Below the pieces are notes generated by a model. The model had not been told where the DNA came from, did no database searches, and was given only the letters and a program-made list of their open reading frames with translations. The translations under genes and the position numbers were made by a program. DNA of 19,383 nucleotides from assembly GCA_002788515.1 (NCBI GenBank), contig PFRJ01000009.1, positions 1-19,383 of the forward strand. The letters are read 5' to 3'. This document shows positions 7,249 through 12,963 of the stretch, one piece after another. The stretch is from Nitrosopumilales archaeon CG_4_9_14_0_2_um_filter_34_16. Lineage in GTDB: Archaea; Thermoproteota; Nitrososphaeria; Nitrososphaerales; Nitrosopumilaceae. Positions within the stretch are counted from its first letter, which is position 1. Every line of letters starts with the position of its first letter.

Positions 7249-8694
7249 ATGAAAAAGGAACTCTCATTTGCATTAAACTATGCATTAAACAAAGGGTTCC
7301 AAATTCATCCAGATGCTTTTAAAATATTAGAAAATATTGATGTGGGAAAATTAGAGAAGATTATAAGAGAAATTGTAAGAGAAAAGACAAAGCAAAAATT
7401 ATTTCAAATTAATCAAGATGATTTAGAAACATATCTTGGGATTAAAGATGACCCAACAATACAAAGTAACGTCAAAGTATTATCTGAGCCTACTAACAAG
7501 ATAACATCTGGGGAGGGTGTTAAAGGATATAATGCATTATTTTCTAGCAGGTTTAACAAACTTAAACGAATAATTTCAGATAGACCAGAATCAAAATTAT
7601 TAAAATCTGCTGCTTCTATAAAAAATGCAAAGATTGAAGAGGACACATATGTCTGCGGTCTTGTTACTGAAAGAAATTCTGAGAGAAACATAACAAAAAT
7701 AGTATTAGAAGATCCATCAGGCTCATTTGAGGGCATTATTTTTGATGAGGAATTGCAAAAAACAGCAGGGACTCTGCTAATTGACCAGTTTGTAATGGCC
7801 AGAGTAGGTTCATCAAAAAATTCAGGGTATATTATCAAAGATCTAATTCTTCCTGATATCCCAGAACAAGCCAAAAATAAATCAGAAACTGAGGCATATG
7901 CAGTTTTTCTATCTGATCTACACATAGGGAGTAAATATTTCATGGAAGAGGAACTTACAGAATTTGTATTATGGCTATCTAGCCCAGATCCAGTTGCAAG
8001 AAAAATTCGTTTTGTATTAATTGGTGGAGATGTGGTTGATGGGGTTGGAATATATCCAAACCAGAATAAAGAATTGGTTTGTCAGACCATACAAGAGCAA
8101 TTAAAAAAAGCAGAGGACTTGATTGATAAAATTCCAAAAAATGTAAAGATCATCATAATGCCTGGAAATCACGATCCAGGAAGAAGAGCTCTACCACAAC
8201 CAGCCATACCAAAAAAATACAATTCAGGTTTGTGGGAAAGAGATAATGTGATAATGGTTGGAAATCCGGCCGTAGTTTCATTAAATGGGGTCAAGGTGAC
8301 AATGTTTCATGGACAAAGCATAGATGATATTGTAAAGACAACACCAGGCTTAAGCTATGATCACCCAACTAATGTGATGAAACATCTACTTAGAGCAAGA
8401 CATCTTAGTCCAATTTATGGTAGTCAGACACCTATTGCTCCTGAAATGGAGGATCTTTTGGTAATTGAAGATATTCCAGACATTTTTCATGTAGGGCATG
8501 TTCATAGAGCACAATTGGATATGTACAAGGGAATTTTATTGGTTAATTCTGGTTCATGGCAGAAACAAACACCTTTTCAGGCTAGTGTAGGAATGACTCC
8601 AAATCCAGGAATAGCAATCATGGTAAATCTAAAAACTTTTCAAGTTTATCATCAAAATTATAGTTCAAATTTAGATAATGTCTTGCAAAGTTAA
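7249..8694 (+). CDS. polB: PolD small subunit DP1 (DNA polymerase II small subunit, proofreading exonuclease)
   Basis: Exonuclease subunit of the archaeal family D replicase; it partners with DP2 encoded 4.3 kb downstream. The N-terminal about 60 residues are helical. An OB-fold region lies at about 115-210 (EDTYVCGLVTERNSE onward). The calcineurin-like phosphoesterase domain carries all the metal motifs: SDLHIGS (222-228), GGDVVDG (259-265), PGNHDP (305-310), FHGQS (353-357) and GHVH (416-419). All predicted metal-binding Asp, His and Asn residues are retained, so 3'-5' exonuclease activity is expected. The ATG is probably leaderless. At 481 residues it is shorter than the 600-plus of Pyrococcus DP1, mainly in the N-terminal linker. 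The 3' end overlaps the convergent orc1 gene by 24 bp. Confidence 0.95.
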   Translation: MKKELSFALNYALNKGFQIHPDAFKILENIDVGKLEKIIREIVREKTKQKLFQINQDDLETYLGIKDDPTIQSNVKVLSEPTNKITSGEGVKGYNALFSSRFNKLKRIISDRPESKLLKSAASIKNAKIEEDTYVCGLVTERNSERNITKIVLEDPSGSFEGIIFDEELQKTAGTLLIDQFVMARVGSSKNSGYIIKDLILPDIPEQAKNKSETEAYAVFLSDLHIGSKYFMEEELTEFVLWLSSPDPVARKIRFVLIGGDVVDGVGIYPNQNKELVCQTIQEQLKKAEDLIDKIPKNVKIIIMPGNHDPGRRALPQPAIPKKYNSGLWERDNVIMVGNPAVVSLNGVKVTMFHGQSIDDIVKTTPGLSYDHPTNVMKHLLRARHLSPIYGSQTPIAPEMEDLLVIEDIPDIFHVGHVHRAQLDMYKGILLVNSGSWQKQTPFQASVGMTPNPGIAIMVNLKTFQVYHQNYSSNLDNVLQS

Positions 8695-9873
8695 TTCGTC
8701 TTTGAATGATTTTTTTATCATTTCTGATGAGATTGTAAGTTTGTATTTCTTTGTTCTGCCATGGATTCCTTGATGAATTAATCTTCCAGAGATAATTCCA
8801 GACAATTCAATTTCGCTAAGCATTTGTGTGATTCTTCTTTGGGTAAGCTCATCTTTTCCTACTGCCTTACAGAGGTTTTTGTATGAAGAGTAAATCTCGC
8901 CAGTTGAAGAACCATTTGCTTTCATTATTGCAATAAGTACGAGTTTCTCGTGTAGTGGAAATGATTTAAGTGAGGTTTCTTCTTTATTTTCTTCAATTTT
9001 TTGAGATGCTTCTCTAACATGATCAGTTGTAACTTTATCTGATTGTTGTCGTTCAGCAATTTCGCCTGCTACACGAATCAGGTCAATTGCTCTACGTGCG
9101 TCGCCATGTTCTCCTCCCGCAAGGGCTGCACAGAGATTTAGGGCAGGATCATCTACTGAGTCCTTAACGAAAGATTCGTTGATTCTCTCTTCAAGTATTT
9201 TTTTAATTTGTTCAACATTATAATTTGTAAAGACAATTTCTTCTTCACCTAGACTACTAATTACTCTAGGATCGAGTTTTTCTTTAAACGTAAGATCATT
9301 TGAAATTCCCACCAAAGTCAACGAACCTTGTTTTAGACGCTCATTTGCTCTAGTTAATTGATATAGAATGTCTTTACCTGTTTTTGCTACTAATTGAGCT
9401 AGATAGTCTATCTCATCTATCACTATAATGACATTGAGTTTTTCTTCGTCGATTTTGTTTAATATTCTCTTAAAAACCTCACTTGTTGCCAAACCAGTCG
9501 TGGGTAATTCCTTCTCATTTAGGTCTAATTGCCTACCTATACTGACTAATAATCCATAAAGGGTAGTCTCATCTTTTGAGTTGGAATATACTAGTTTAAT
9601 TGAGAAATTTGATTTTTCGACTCTCTCTTGAATTTTTGACAGTATTTTTTTTACTACTAATGTTTTACCTGTTCCAGGTTTTCCATAAACTAGAAGATTA
9701 GATGGTCTTGATTTTTTTAGAATGGGTAATAATGATTGAGTAACTTGTTCTTGTTCGGAATCTCTATGTAAGATAATATTTGGAATGTAAGTAAAATGAA
9801 GAATATCTCTGTTTTTAATAATTGATTTTCCAGACTCAGCTGCATCAAGTAATCTATCTATTGGATCTGACAT
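8671..9873 (-). CDS. cdc6: Orc1/Cdc6 replication initiator
   Basis: AAA+ origin-binding initiator that recognises ORB elements and recruits the MCM helicase. Numbered from ATG 9873: Walker A GKPGTGKT at 64-71, Walker B VIIVIDEID at about 148-156 (Asp153, Glu154), sensor 1 Asn192 in GISND, and sensor 2 Arg in GDARRAIDL at 258-266. The C-terminal winged helix (about 315-395) contains GKDELTQRRITQMLSEIE as recognition-helix region and a wing around HGRTKKYKLT. ATG 9873 is preferred because AAGGTG lies 7 nt upstream; GTG at 9879 is in frame. At 400 residues the length is normal. It faces away from the 490-bp gap that holds ORB-like sites, the usual orc1-origin arrangement. The gene tail overlaps DP1 by 24 bp. 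Confidence 0.96.
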   Translation of the reverse strand: MSDPIDRLLDAAESGKSIIKNRDILHFTYIPNIILHRDSEQEQVTQSLLPILKKSRPSNLLVYGKPGTGKTLVVKKILSKIQERVEKSNFSIKLVYSNSKDETTLYGLLVSIGRQLDLNEKELPTTGLATSEVFKRILNKIDEEKLNVIIVIDEIDYLAQLVAKTGKDILYQLTRANERLKQGSLTLVGISNDLTFKEKLDPRVISSLGEEEIVFTNYNVEQIKKILEERINESFVKDSVDDPALNLCAALAGGEHGDARRAIDLIRVAGEIAERQQSDKVTTDHVREASQKIEENKEETSLKSFPLHEKLVLIAIMKANGSSTGEIYSSYKNLCKAVGKDELTQRRITQMLSEIELSGIISGRLIHQGIHGRTKKYKLTISSEMIKKSFKDELTLQDII

Positions 9874-9952
9874 ACTCACACACCTTCATTTCTTCTCAAT
9901 ACTAACACAACCATATCTGAATTAAGAGAGTATAGTATAGAATAATAATTGT

Positions 9953-10020
9953 AGTTTAGTTTGTAATTAATTATTTTTAGTTAGATTTAGATTTTCTTTT
10001 TAAAAAAAAATTAAAAAAAA
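9953..10020. other. A/T-rich tract, candidate DNA unwinding element
   Basis: Between GTAGTTTAGT and the first ORB-like site the sequence is almost free of G and C and ends with runs of nine and eight A separated by TT. Position next to the plus-strand ORB fits a duplex unwinding element, but a second, purer A/T tract exists at 10915-10984. Confidence 0.45.
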
Positions 10021-10023
10021 CAT

Positions 10024-10042
10024 AGAGTGGAAATATTGGTGT
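10024..10042 (+). repeat. ORB-like element 1 (plus orientation)
   Basis: AGAGTGGAAATATTGGTGT shares GAGTGGAAAT and a G/T-rich string with the two minus-strand copies. Its G-string (GGTGT) has one T where the other copies have G. Orientation is opposite to copies 2 and 3, so the G-strings face each other across about 80 bp. Confidence 0.6.
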
Positions 10043-10120
10043 GTGGGTTAATCCTAGTTTAGGTGAAGTTAACAATTTGTTAAAGTCATGTTAAGAAATT
10101 ACCCTAAAAACCCTGTTTTG

Positions 10121-10143
10121 ACCCCTTTATTTCCATTCCAGGC
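10121..10143 (-). repeat. ORB-like element 2 (minus orientation)
   Basis: Read on the minus strand: GCCTGGAATGGAAATAAAGG followed by GGT. It differs from element 3 at three of 23 positions and lies 61 bp from it. TGGAAA followed by a G-string is the core of archaeal origin recognition boxes bound by Orc1/Cdc6. Confidence 0.7.
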
Positions 10144-10181
10144 GTTAAGATTGGTGTTAACACTGTTAATATCTCAAAATA

Positions 10182-10204
10182 ACCCCATAATTTCCACTCC
10201 AGGC
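10182..10204 (-). repeat. ORB-like element 3 (minus orientation)
   Basis: Read on the minus strand: GCCTGGAGTGGAAATTATGG followed by GGT, matching element 2 at 20 of 23 positions. The 61-bp start-to-start spacing is about six helical turns, so both would face the same side of the DNA. Confidence 0.7.
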
Positions 10205-10260
10205 ATGATATTTTCCAAATCTCTATTAAAATTAAAAAAATAATTGTTAATAACAAAAAA

Positions 10261-10282
10261 TACCCTAGGCGTATCCTAGGCA
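10261..10282. repeat. Tandem 11-bp repeat carrying CCTAGG palindromes
   Basis: TACCCTAGGCG (10261-10271) is followed directly by TATCCTAGGCA (10272-10282). Each unit holds the palindrome CCTAGG, so the pair is both a direct repeat with about one helical turn spacing and a potential 6-bp hairpin with a 5-nt loop. Confidence 0.6.
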
Positions 10283-10320
10283 GTCAATGTTAACAAACCA
10301 GTTAGTTAACAAATATTCTT

Positions 10321-10349
10321 GGATCATTTGAATTGTTAACCCCTGATCC
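10321..10349. promoter_or_regulatory. Inverted repeat GGATCA/TGATCC over the promoter of the winged-helix gene
   Basis: GGATCA (10321-10326) and TGATCC (10344-10349) are perfect inverted arms with a 17-nt spacer. The axis falls on GTTAAC (10335-10340), which sits about 25 nt before ATG 10364 and may be the TATA-like element. An operator covering the core promoter is a reasonable reading. Confidence 0.4.
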
Positions 10350-10363
10350 TTTAGATCTTAAAG

Positions 10364-10750
10364 ATGGCTAAGAAACGTATTCGAATAGATATGGAAGATT
10401 CAGACGGTGCCCGTTATGATATCAAATTAGAGGGTAATGTTACAAGAGAAAAAGTCCTAAAAATATTTGAAATGATGGATTTGATGAATATTGAAGAAGA
10501 ACAAGAACCCACAAACATGGATTCAATAGGTTCTAAAATTTGGCATATTGTAGATAAGTTCTTCCCTATGGGCAAATTCACTTCCACTAATATTCTTGAA
10601 AAATATGAAGATGAATACAATGAGCCTGTAAAACTTAGTATAATTTCCACATATTTGTCACGATTTTCTACTAAAGGTAGAATAGATAGGGCTAGAACTG
10701 GCAGAGAATGGACGTATCAGGCCATAAAGGTAGGGCAAAAACAACAATAA
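10364..10750 (+). CDS. Origin-adjacent small winged-helix protein, hypothetical
   Basis: I do not recognise a named family. The 128-residue protein starts with a basic stretch and a strand pair (KKRIRIDMEDSDGARYDIKL), then a helix (about 28-42) and an acidic linker. Residues about 52-122 look like a winged helix: KIWHIVDKFFPMGKFTSTNI, a helix pair through YLSRFSTKGRID, and a wing with RARTGREWTYQAI. It is soluble and lysine-rich at both ends. It is transcribed away from the origin, directly after the TTAACAA array and the GGATCA inverted repeat, and its stop is 4 bp from the convergent AbrB-like gene. A DNA-binding role at the origin or in autoregulation is inferred from fold and position. 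No ribosome site is clear. Confidence 0.75.
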   Translation: MAKKRIRIDMEDSDGARYDIKLEGNVTREKVLKIFEMMDLMNIEEEQEPTNMDSIGSKIWHIVDKFFPMGKFTSTNILEKYEDEYNEPVKLSIISTYLSRFSTKGRIDRARTGREWTYQAIKVGQKQQ

Positions 10751-10754
10751 TCTA

Positions 10755-10916
10755 TTAAGAAATGGTAACTTTTCTTATCAATAACCTATCTTTTCCAAGA
10801 ATTACTTTAACATATTCACCTTTTTGAAAATCCATATATTTTCTAAATTGTTTAGGAATTGAAATTGTCCCTGCTGAGGTGATTTTAACCAACACTTCAT
10901 TCTCTTGAACTGACAT
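10755..10916 (-). CDS. Small AbrB/SpoVT-type DNA-binding protein
   Basis: A 53-residue gene that is easily missed because of its size. The minus strand from ATG 10916 reads MSVQENEVLVKITSAGTISI, then PKQFRKYMDFQKGEYVKVIL, and ends with GKDRLLIRKVTIS and TAA. The V-K-I-T-x-x-G-T-I-x-I-P-K-x-x-R pattern followed by K-G-D/E-x-V-x-V is the swapped-hairpin signature of AbrB/MazE/SpoVT proteins, which bind DNA as dimers. The chain is nearly the bare domain. No toxin gene is adjacent, so a transition-state-type regulator is more likely than an antitoxin. It is probably leaderless, with TATA sequence inside the 70-nt A/T run upstream. It converges on the winged-helix gene with a 4-bp gap. Confidence 0.85.
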   Translation of the reverse strand: MSVQENEVLVKITSAGTISIPKQFRKYMDFQKGEYVKVILGKDRLLIRKVTIS

Positions 10917-10984
10917 ATTATTATTATAATTTAATAATATATATAATTTAATAAATTATATAATTAATTAATTAATATAAAATA
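10915..10984. other. 70-nt run with no G or C
   Basis: Every base from 10915 to 10984 is A or T, including TATATATA and TAATTAATTAATTAAT segments. It holds the AbrB-like gene promoter (a TATA element about 25 nt upstream of 10916) but is far longer than a promoter needs. Easy melting is expected. Confidence 0.8.
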
Positions 10985-10990
10985 CTCATG

Positions 10991-11025
10991 TTTTAGAATA
11001 AAACACGTGTAAAATAATTCTAAAA
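10991..11025. repeat. 35-bp imperfect palindrome centred near CACGTG
   Basis: Arms TTTTAGAAT (10991-10999) and ATTCTAAAA (11017-11025) are perfect inverted repeats; the 17-nt spacer includes the palindrome ACACGTGT (11003-11010). It lies 16 nt past the stop of the membrane winged-helix gene and 75 nt before the AbrB-like start. It could be a terminator hairpin for the former or an operator for the latter. Confidence 0.45.
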
Positions 11026-11040
11026 ACACCTAAAATTTTC

Positions 11041-11643
11041 TTATGTTACTGTAGAACTAGTTTGAATTTGCTCTACCTTATTTAATCCCTTTTCAGTTAT
11101 TGAATAAGTATATGGTTTAGAATCAGTATTTCTTTGAACATAACCCTCTTCAAACAACTTTTTCATTAGTCGTGAGGTATGTTCTCTACTCTTCTTTAAT
11201 GTGATTTGTATGTCACGTGATGTCATAGCTTTGCTTGTGATGAGATGCAATACATAATCGATTGGGTTTATGTGTTCAATATTAAATGTATTAGGCATAG
11301 AAATAGGCTTTTCAGGAACAACTTCATGTACTACAGTTTGTTCAACCTGCTTCTCTTTACCCTCATTCTTAGCCAATTTCTCTAGAAATTGTTTCAATTC
11401 TAGATTAGGATCTTCTATTTTTTGTTCAATTCCTTGAATTTCTAAAGCATCTAGGCGTATTTTCATATCAATTAACTGTCTTTCATAATATTCTAGACGT
11501 TCAGCTTGTGATGCATCAAACACTTCACTTCTAGTTTTCATAAATGGACGTATTTTGAAGTATAGATACAATCCAACCAAACCACCTATGAATGCTAAAA
11601 TCACACTTAAAATTACCTCGGGCTCAGGGATCTCTACTAACAT
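11041..11643 (-). CDS. Membrane-anchored coiled-coil protein with C-terminal winged helix
   Basis: A 200-residue protein of unrecognised family. A short acidic N-terminus is followed by one hydrophobic segment (about residues 10-31, ending YLYFKIRPFMK, a positive-inside flank), so the bulk should face the cytoplasm. Residues about 43-90 (ERLEYYERQLIDMKIRLDAL) are a predicted coiled coil; a Lys/Glu-rich linker follows. Residues about 120-192 form a winged helix: DYVLHLITSKAMTSRDIQIT, KKSREHTSRLMKKLFEEGYV as recognition region, and a wing ending YTYSITEKGL. The MarR/ArsR-like layout indicates DNA binding from the membrane. ATG 11643 is preferred over GTG 11646. ATCACA hexamers overlap its start and upstream DNA, which may mean autoregulation. 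Confidence 0.75.
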   Translation of the reverse strand: MLVEIPEPEVILSVILAFIGGLVGLYLYFKIRPFMKTRSEVFDASQAERLEYYERQLIDMKIRLDALEIQGIEQKIEDPNLELKQFLEKLAKNEGKEKQVEQTVVHEVVPEKPISMPNTFNIEHINPIDYVLHLITSKAMTSRDIQITLKKSREHTSRLMKKLFEEGYVQRNTDSKPYTYSITEKGLNKVEQIQTSSTVT

Positions 11644-11861
11644 CACAAACTTTACGCCTATGTTGTGATTTATCGTGATTGAACAATATTATTTCACACT
11701 TTAGATTAACAATCTCACATATGTTATCACAACAAACTCAATGAATAACAAACTACAAACATCACAAGCATCACATATTACATGCCTGACGAATGAGCCT
11801 GTCTATCACACTAATCACTTCATCTTCTCTTTCAGGAAATATATCACTCTCGTTTATCACA
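11600..11861. repeat. Cluster of ATCACA hexamers
   Basis: Exact ATCACA on the plus strand at 11600, 11642, 11726, 11761, 11770, 11805 and 11856, and on the minus strand at 11664 (TGTGAT). A variant ATCACG (minus) lies at 11674, and two more minus copies at 11200 and 11236. Several share the extended form TATCACAC or ATCACAA. They span the 127-bp gap between two minus-strand genes and the coding ends on either side, so they are not a coding artefact of one gene. Confidence 0.6.
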
Positions 11862-12133
11862 CTAATTTGTTCTGAAAGTTTGGATATCACGTCAATATCA
11901 TCAGGTAAAAGTATGCCTAGACCACGAAAAAGTATGATTGAATAGAATAATCCAATTAATTTCTCTTTAGATTGTTTAACTTGCCTGTAGTACGCACCTT
12001 TTGTTATGGTAAAATCAACTTCAAGAAGATTCTTTTGATTTAAAATAATTTCAATTTGTCGCTCTGTAAACAGTGATTTTTTGATAATTTTACGAATAAT
12101 ATTGTTAAAATTAGATTCTTCTAACTTATCCAT
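11771..12133 (-). CDS. Hypothetical helical protein upstream of the membrane winged-helix gene
   Basis: I do not recognise this 120-residue protein. It appears almost fully helical and soluble. FTERQIEIILNQKNLLEVDF followed by ITKGAYYRQVKQSKEKLIGL looks like a helix-turn-helix pair with a basic second half; LFYSIILFRGLGILLPDD is a hydrophobic helix and the C-terminal part (EREDEVISVIDRLIRQ) is an amphipathic helix that could mediate dimerisation. A DNA-binding role is only a guess. The longest frame starts at TTG 12163, but ATG 12133 (MDKLEESNF) fits better: a TATA-like TTTAATTG at 12159-12166 lies about 27 nt upstream. It is on the same strand as the membrane winged-helix gene, 127 bp upstream of it, with ATCACA repeats between them and in its own 3' end. 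Confidence 0.65.
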   Translation of the reverse strand: MDKLEESNFNNIIRKIIKKSLFTERQIEIILNQKNLLEVDFTITKGAYYRQVKQSKEKLIGLFYSIILFRGLGILLPDDIDVISKLSEQISVINESDIFPEREDEVISVIDRLIRQACNM

Positions 12134-12168
12134 AGCTATACAAATCTGTATTCTACATCCCAATTAAA

Positions 12169-12176
12169 CTTTAAAG
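12169..12176 (+). promoter_or_regulatory. TATA-like element of the GGGPS-DP2 operon
   Basis: CTTTAAAG, itself a palindrome, is centred 25.5 nt before ATG 12198. No ribosome site precedes that ATG, so a leaderless transcript is expected. On the other strand TTTAATTG (12159-12166) probably serves the hypothetical gene starting at 12133. Confidence 0.5.
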
Positions 12177-12197
12177 AGACATACACAATCCTTCATT

Positions 12198-12950
12198 ATG
12201 GCTGGAAACAAAGTTGAAACATTCCTAAAATCAGAATTAAAAAAGAAAAGTGCATTGTTGTTTGTGTTAATTGATTCAGAAGTATCAAACTTAGAGGCAT
12301 CAAGCAAGCTTGCTAAAGATGTTGAAAAGATAGGAGCCTCTGCAATCTTAGTCGGAGGCTCGTCAGCTACTGATCAGATTGAGATGGCTCAGGTAGTAAA
12401 AGGCATTAAGAAAGATCTTAAAATTCCAATTATATTATTTCCAGGTAATGTTACAGGTGTTGTACCTGATGCTGATGCAATTCTGTTTAGCTCTTTAATG
12501 AACTCAGAAAATCCATATTTTATCACTCAGGCACAGGCTTTAGGTGCCCCAAGCGTTCTTAAATTTGGATTAGAACCTCTACCAACTGCTTATTTGGTGA
12601 TTGGGGAAGGAACATCTGCTTGGTTTGTTGGTTCTGCTAGAGGAATTCCATTTGAAAAACCAAAAATTGCTGCTGCATATGCTTTAGCAGCACAATTTCT
12701 AGGAATGAGATTCGTGTATTTGGAAGCAGGTTCAGGGGCAAAAACCAATGTTACTCCAGAAATGGTTCAAACTGTTAGACGTGCATTTAATGGATTTCTT
12801 ATAGTAGGGGGGGGAATTAAAGATGTAAAGACTGCTCAATCTTTAGTCAAAGCAGGCGCTGACGCTTTGGTCATTGGAACTTTCTTAGAAAAGGGTGGAA
12901 GTATCAAAAAACTCCAAGAAATAGCAAAAGTAATTCAAAGAAGCAAGTAA
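12198..12950 (+). CDS. Geranylgeranylglyceryl phosphate synthase (GGGPS)
   Basis: Prenyltransferase of archaeal membrane-lipid synthesis: it joins geranylgeranyl diphosphate to sn-glycerol-1-phosphate, the first ether-bond step. The TIM-barrel protein of 250 residues carries the family motifs ILVGGSSATDQ (about 50-60), ILFPGNVTGVVPDADAILFS (about 78-98), YLEAGSGA (about 174-181), VGGGIKD (203-209) and VIGTFLEKGG (about 225-234), the glycines and Thr/Glu around the phosphate being intact. It is the first gene of a two-gene unit: DP2 starts 13 nt after its stop. Codons 203-206 are written with eight consecutive G (12807-12814), unusual in this AT-rich DNA; the reading frame is intact. Prenyl chain length cannot be fixed from sequence by eye. 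Confidence 0.94.
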   Translation: MAGNKVETFLKSELKKKSALLFVLIDSEVSNLEASSKLAKDVEKIGASAILVGGSSATDQIEMAQVVKGIKKDLKIPIILFPGNVTGVVPDADAILFSSLMNSENPYFITQAQALGAPSVLKFGLEPLPTAYLVIGEGTSAWFVGSARGIPFEKPKIAAAYALAAQFLGMRFVYLEAGSGAKTNVTPEMVQTVRRAFNGFLIVGGGIKDVKTAQSLVKAGADALVIGTFLEKGGSIKKLQEIAKVIQRSK

Positions 12951-12963
12951 TAGACCATATATC

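Larger units (their letters stand above)
10068..10340. repeat. Array of TTAACAA/TTGTTAA sites within the origin
   Basis: Six exact TTAACAA heptamers on either strand: 10069-10075 (+), 10077-10083 (-), 10244-10250 (-), 10290-10296 (+), 10306-10312 (+) and 10333-10339 (-). The first pair forms a 7+1+7 inverted repeat, and TTGTTAATAACAA at 10244-10256 is a palindrome. GTTAAC itself occurs five times (10068, 10156, 10289, 10305, 10335), one of them inside the palindrome GTGTTAACAC (10154-10163). These are distinct from the ORBs and bridge the gap between them and the next gene. Confidence 0.65.
9874..10363. other. Candidate chromosomal replication origin (oriC)
   Basis: This is the only gap over 300 bp in the window and lies directly upstream of cdc6. 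It contains an A/T-rich tract (about 9940-10020, ending in long A runs), three ORB-like elements (one plus, two minus), a tandem CCTAGG repeat, and six TTAACAA/TTGTTAA sites. Archaeal origins typically adjoin orc1/cdc6 and combine inverted ORBs with an easily unwound A/T-rich element, so the fit is good. The only open frame of note, 10088-10243, overlaps the repeats and is not gene-like. Activity is inferred; no replication data are available here. Confidence 0.8.

Noticed and set aside
7413..7943. 176-codon minus-strand frame opposite DP1
   Set aside because: Fully antisense to the DP1 OB-fold region, which has clear conserved motifs; no independent start signals.
10088..10243. 51-codon plus-strand open frame inside the origin gap (starts MLRNYPKNP)
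   Set aside because: It overlaps both minus-strand ORB-like repeats, has no promoter at the right distance and no recognisable domain; the frame is likely chance.
9874..10363. CRISPR-like interpretation of the repeats upstream of cdc6
   Set aside because: Copies are few, inverted, irregularly spaced and shorter than CRISPR repeats; origin elements explain them better.
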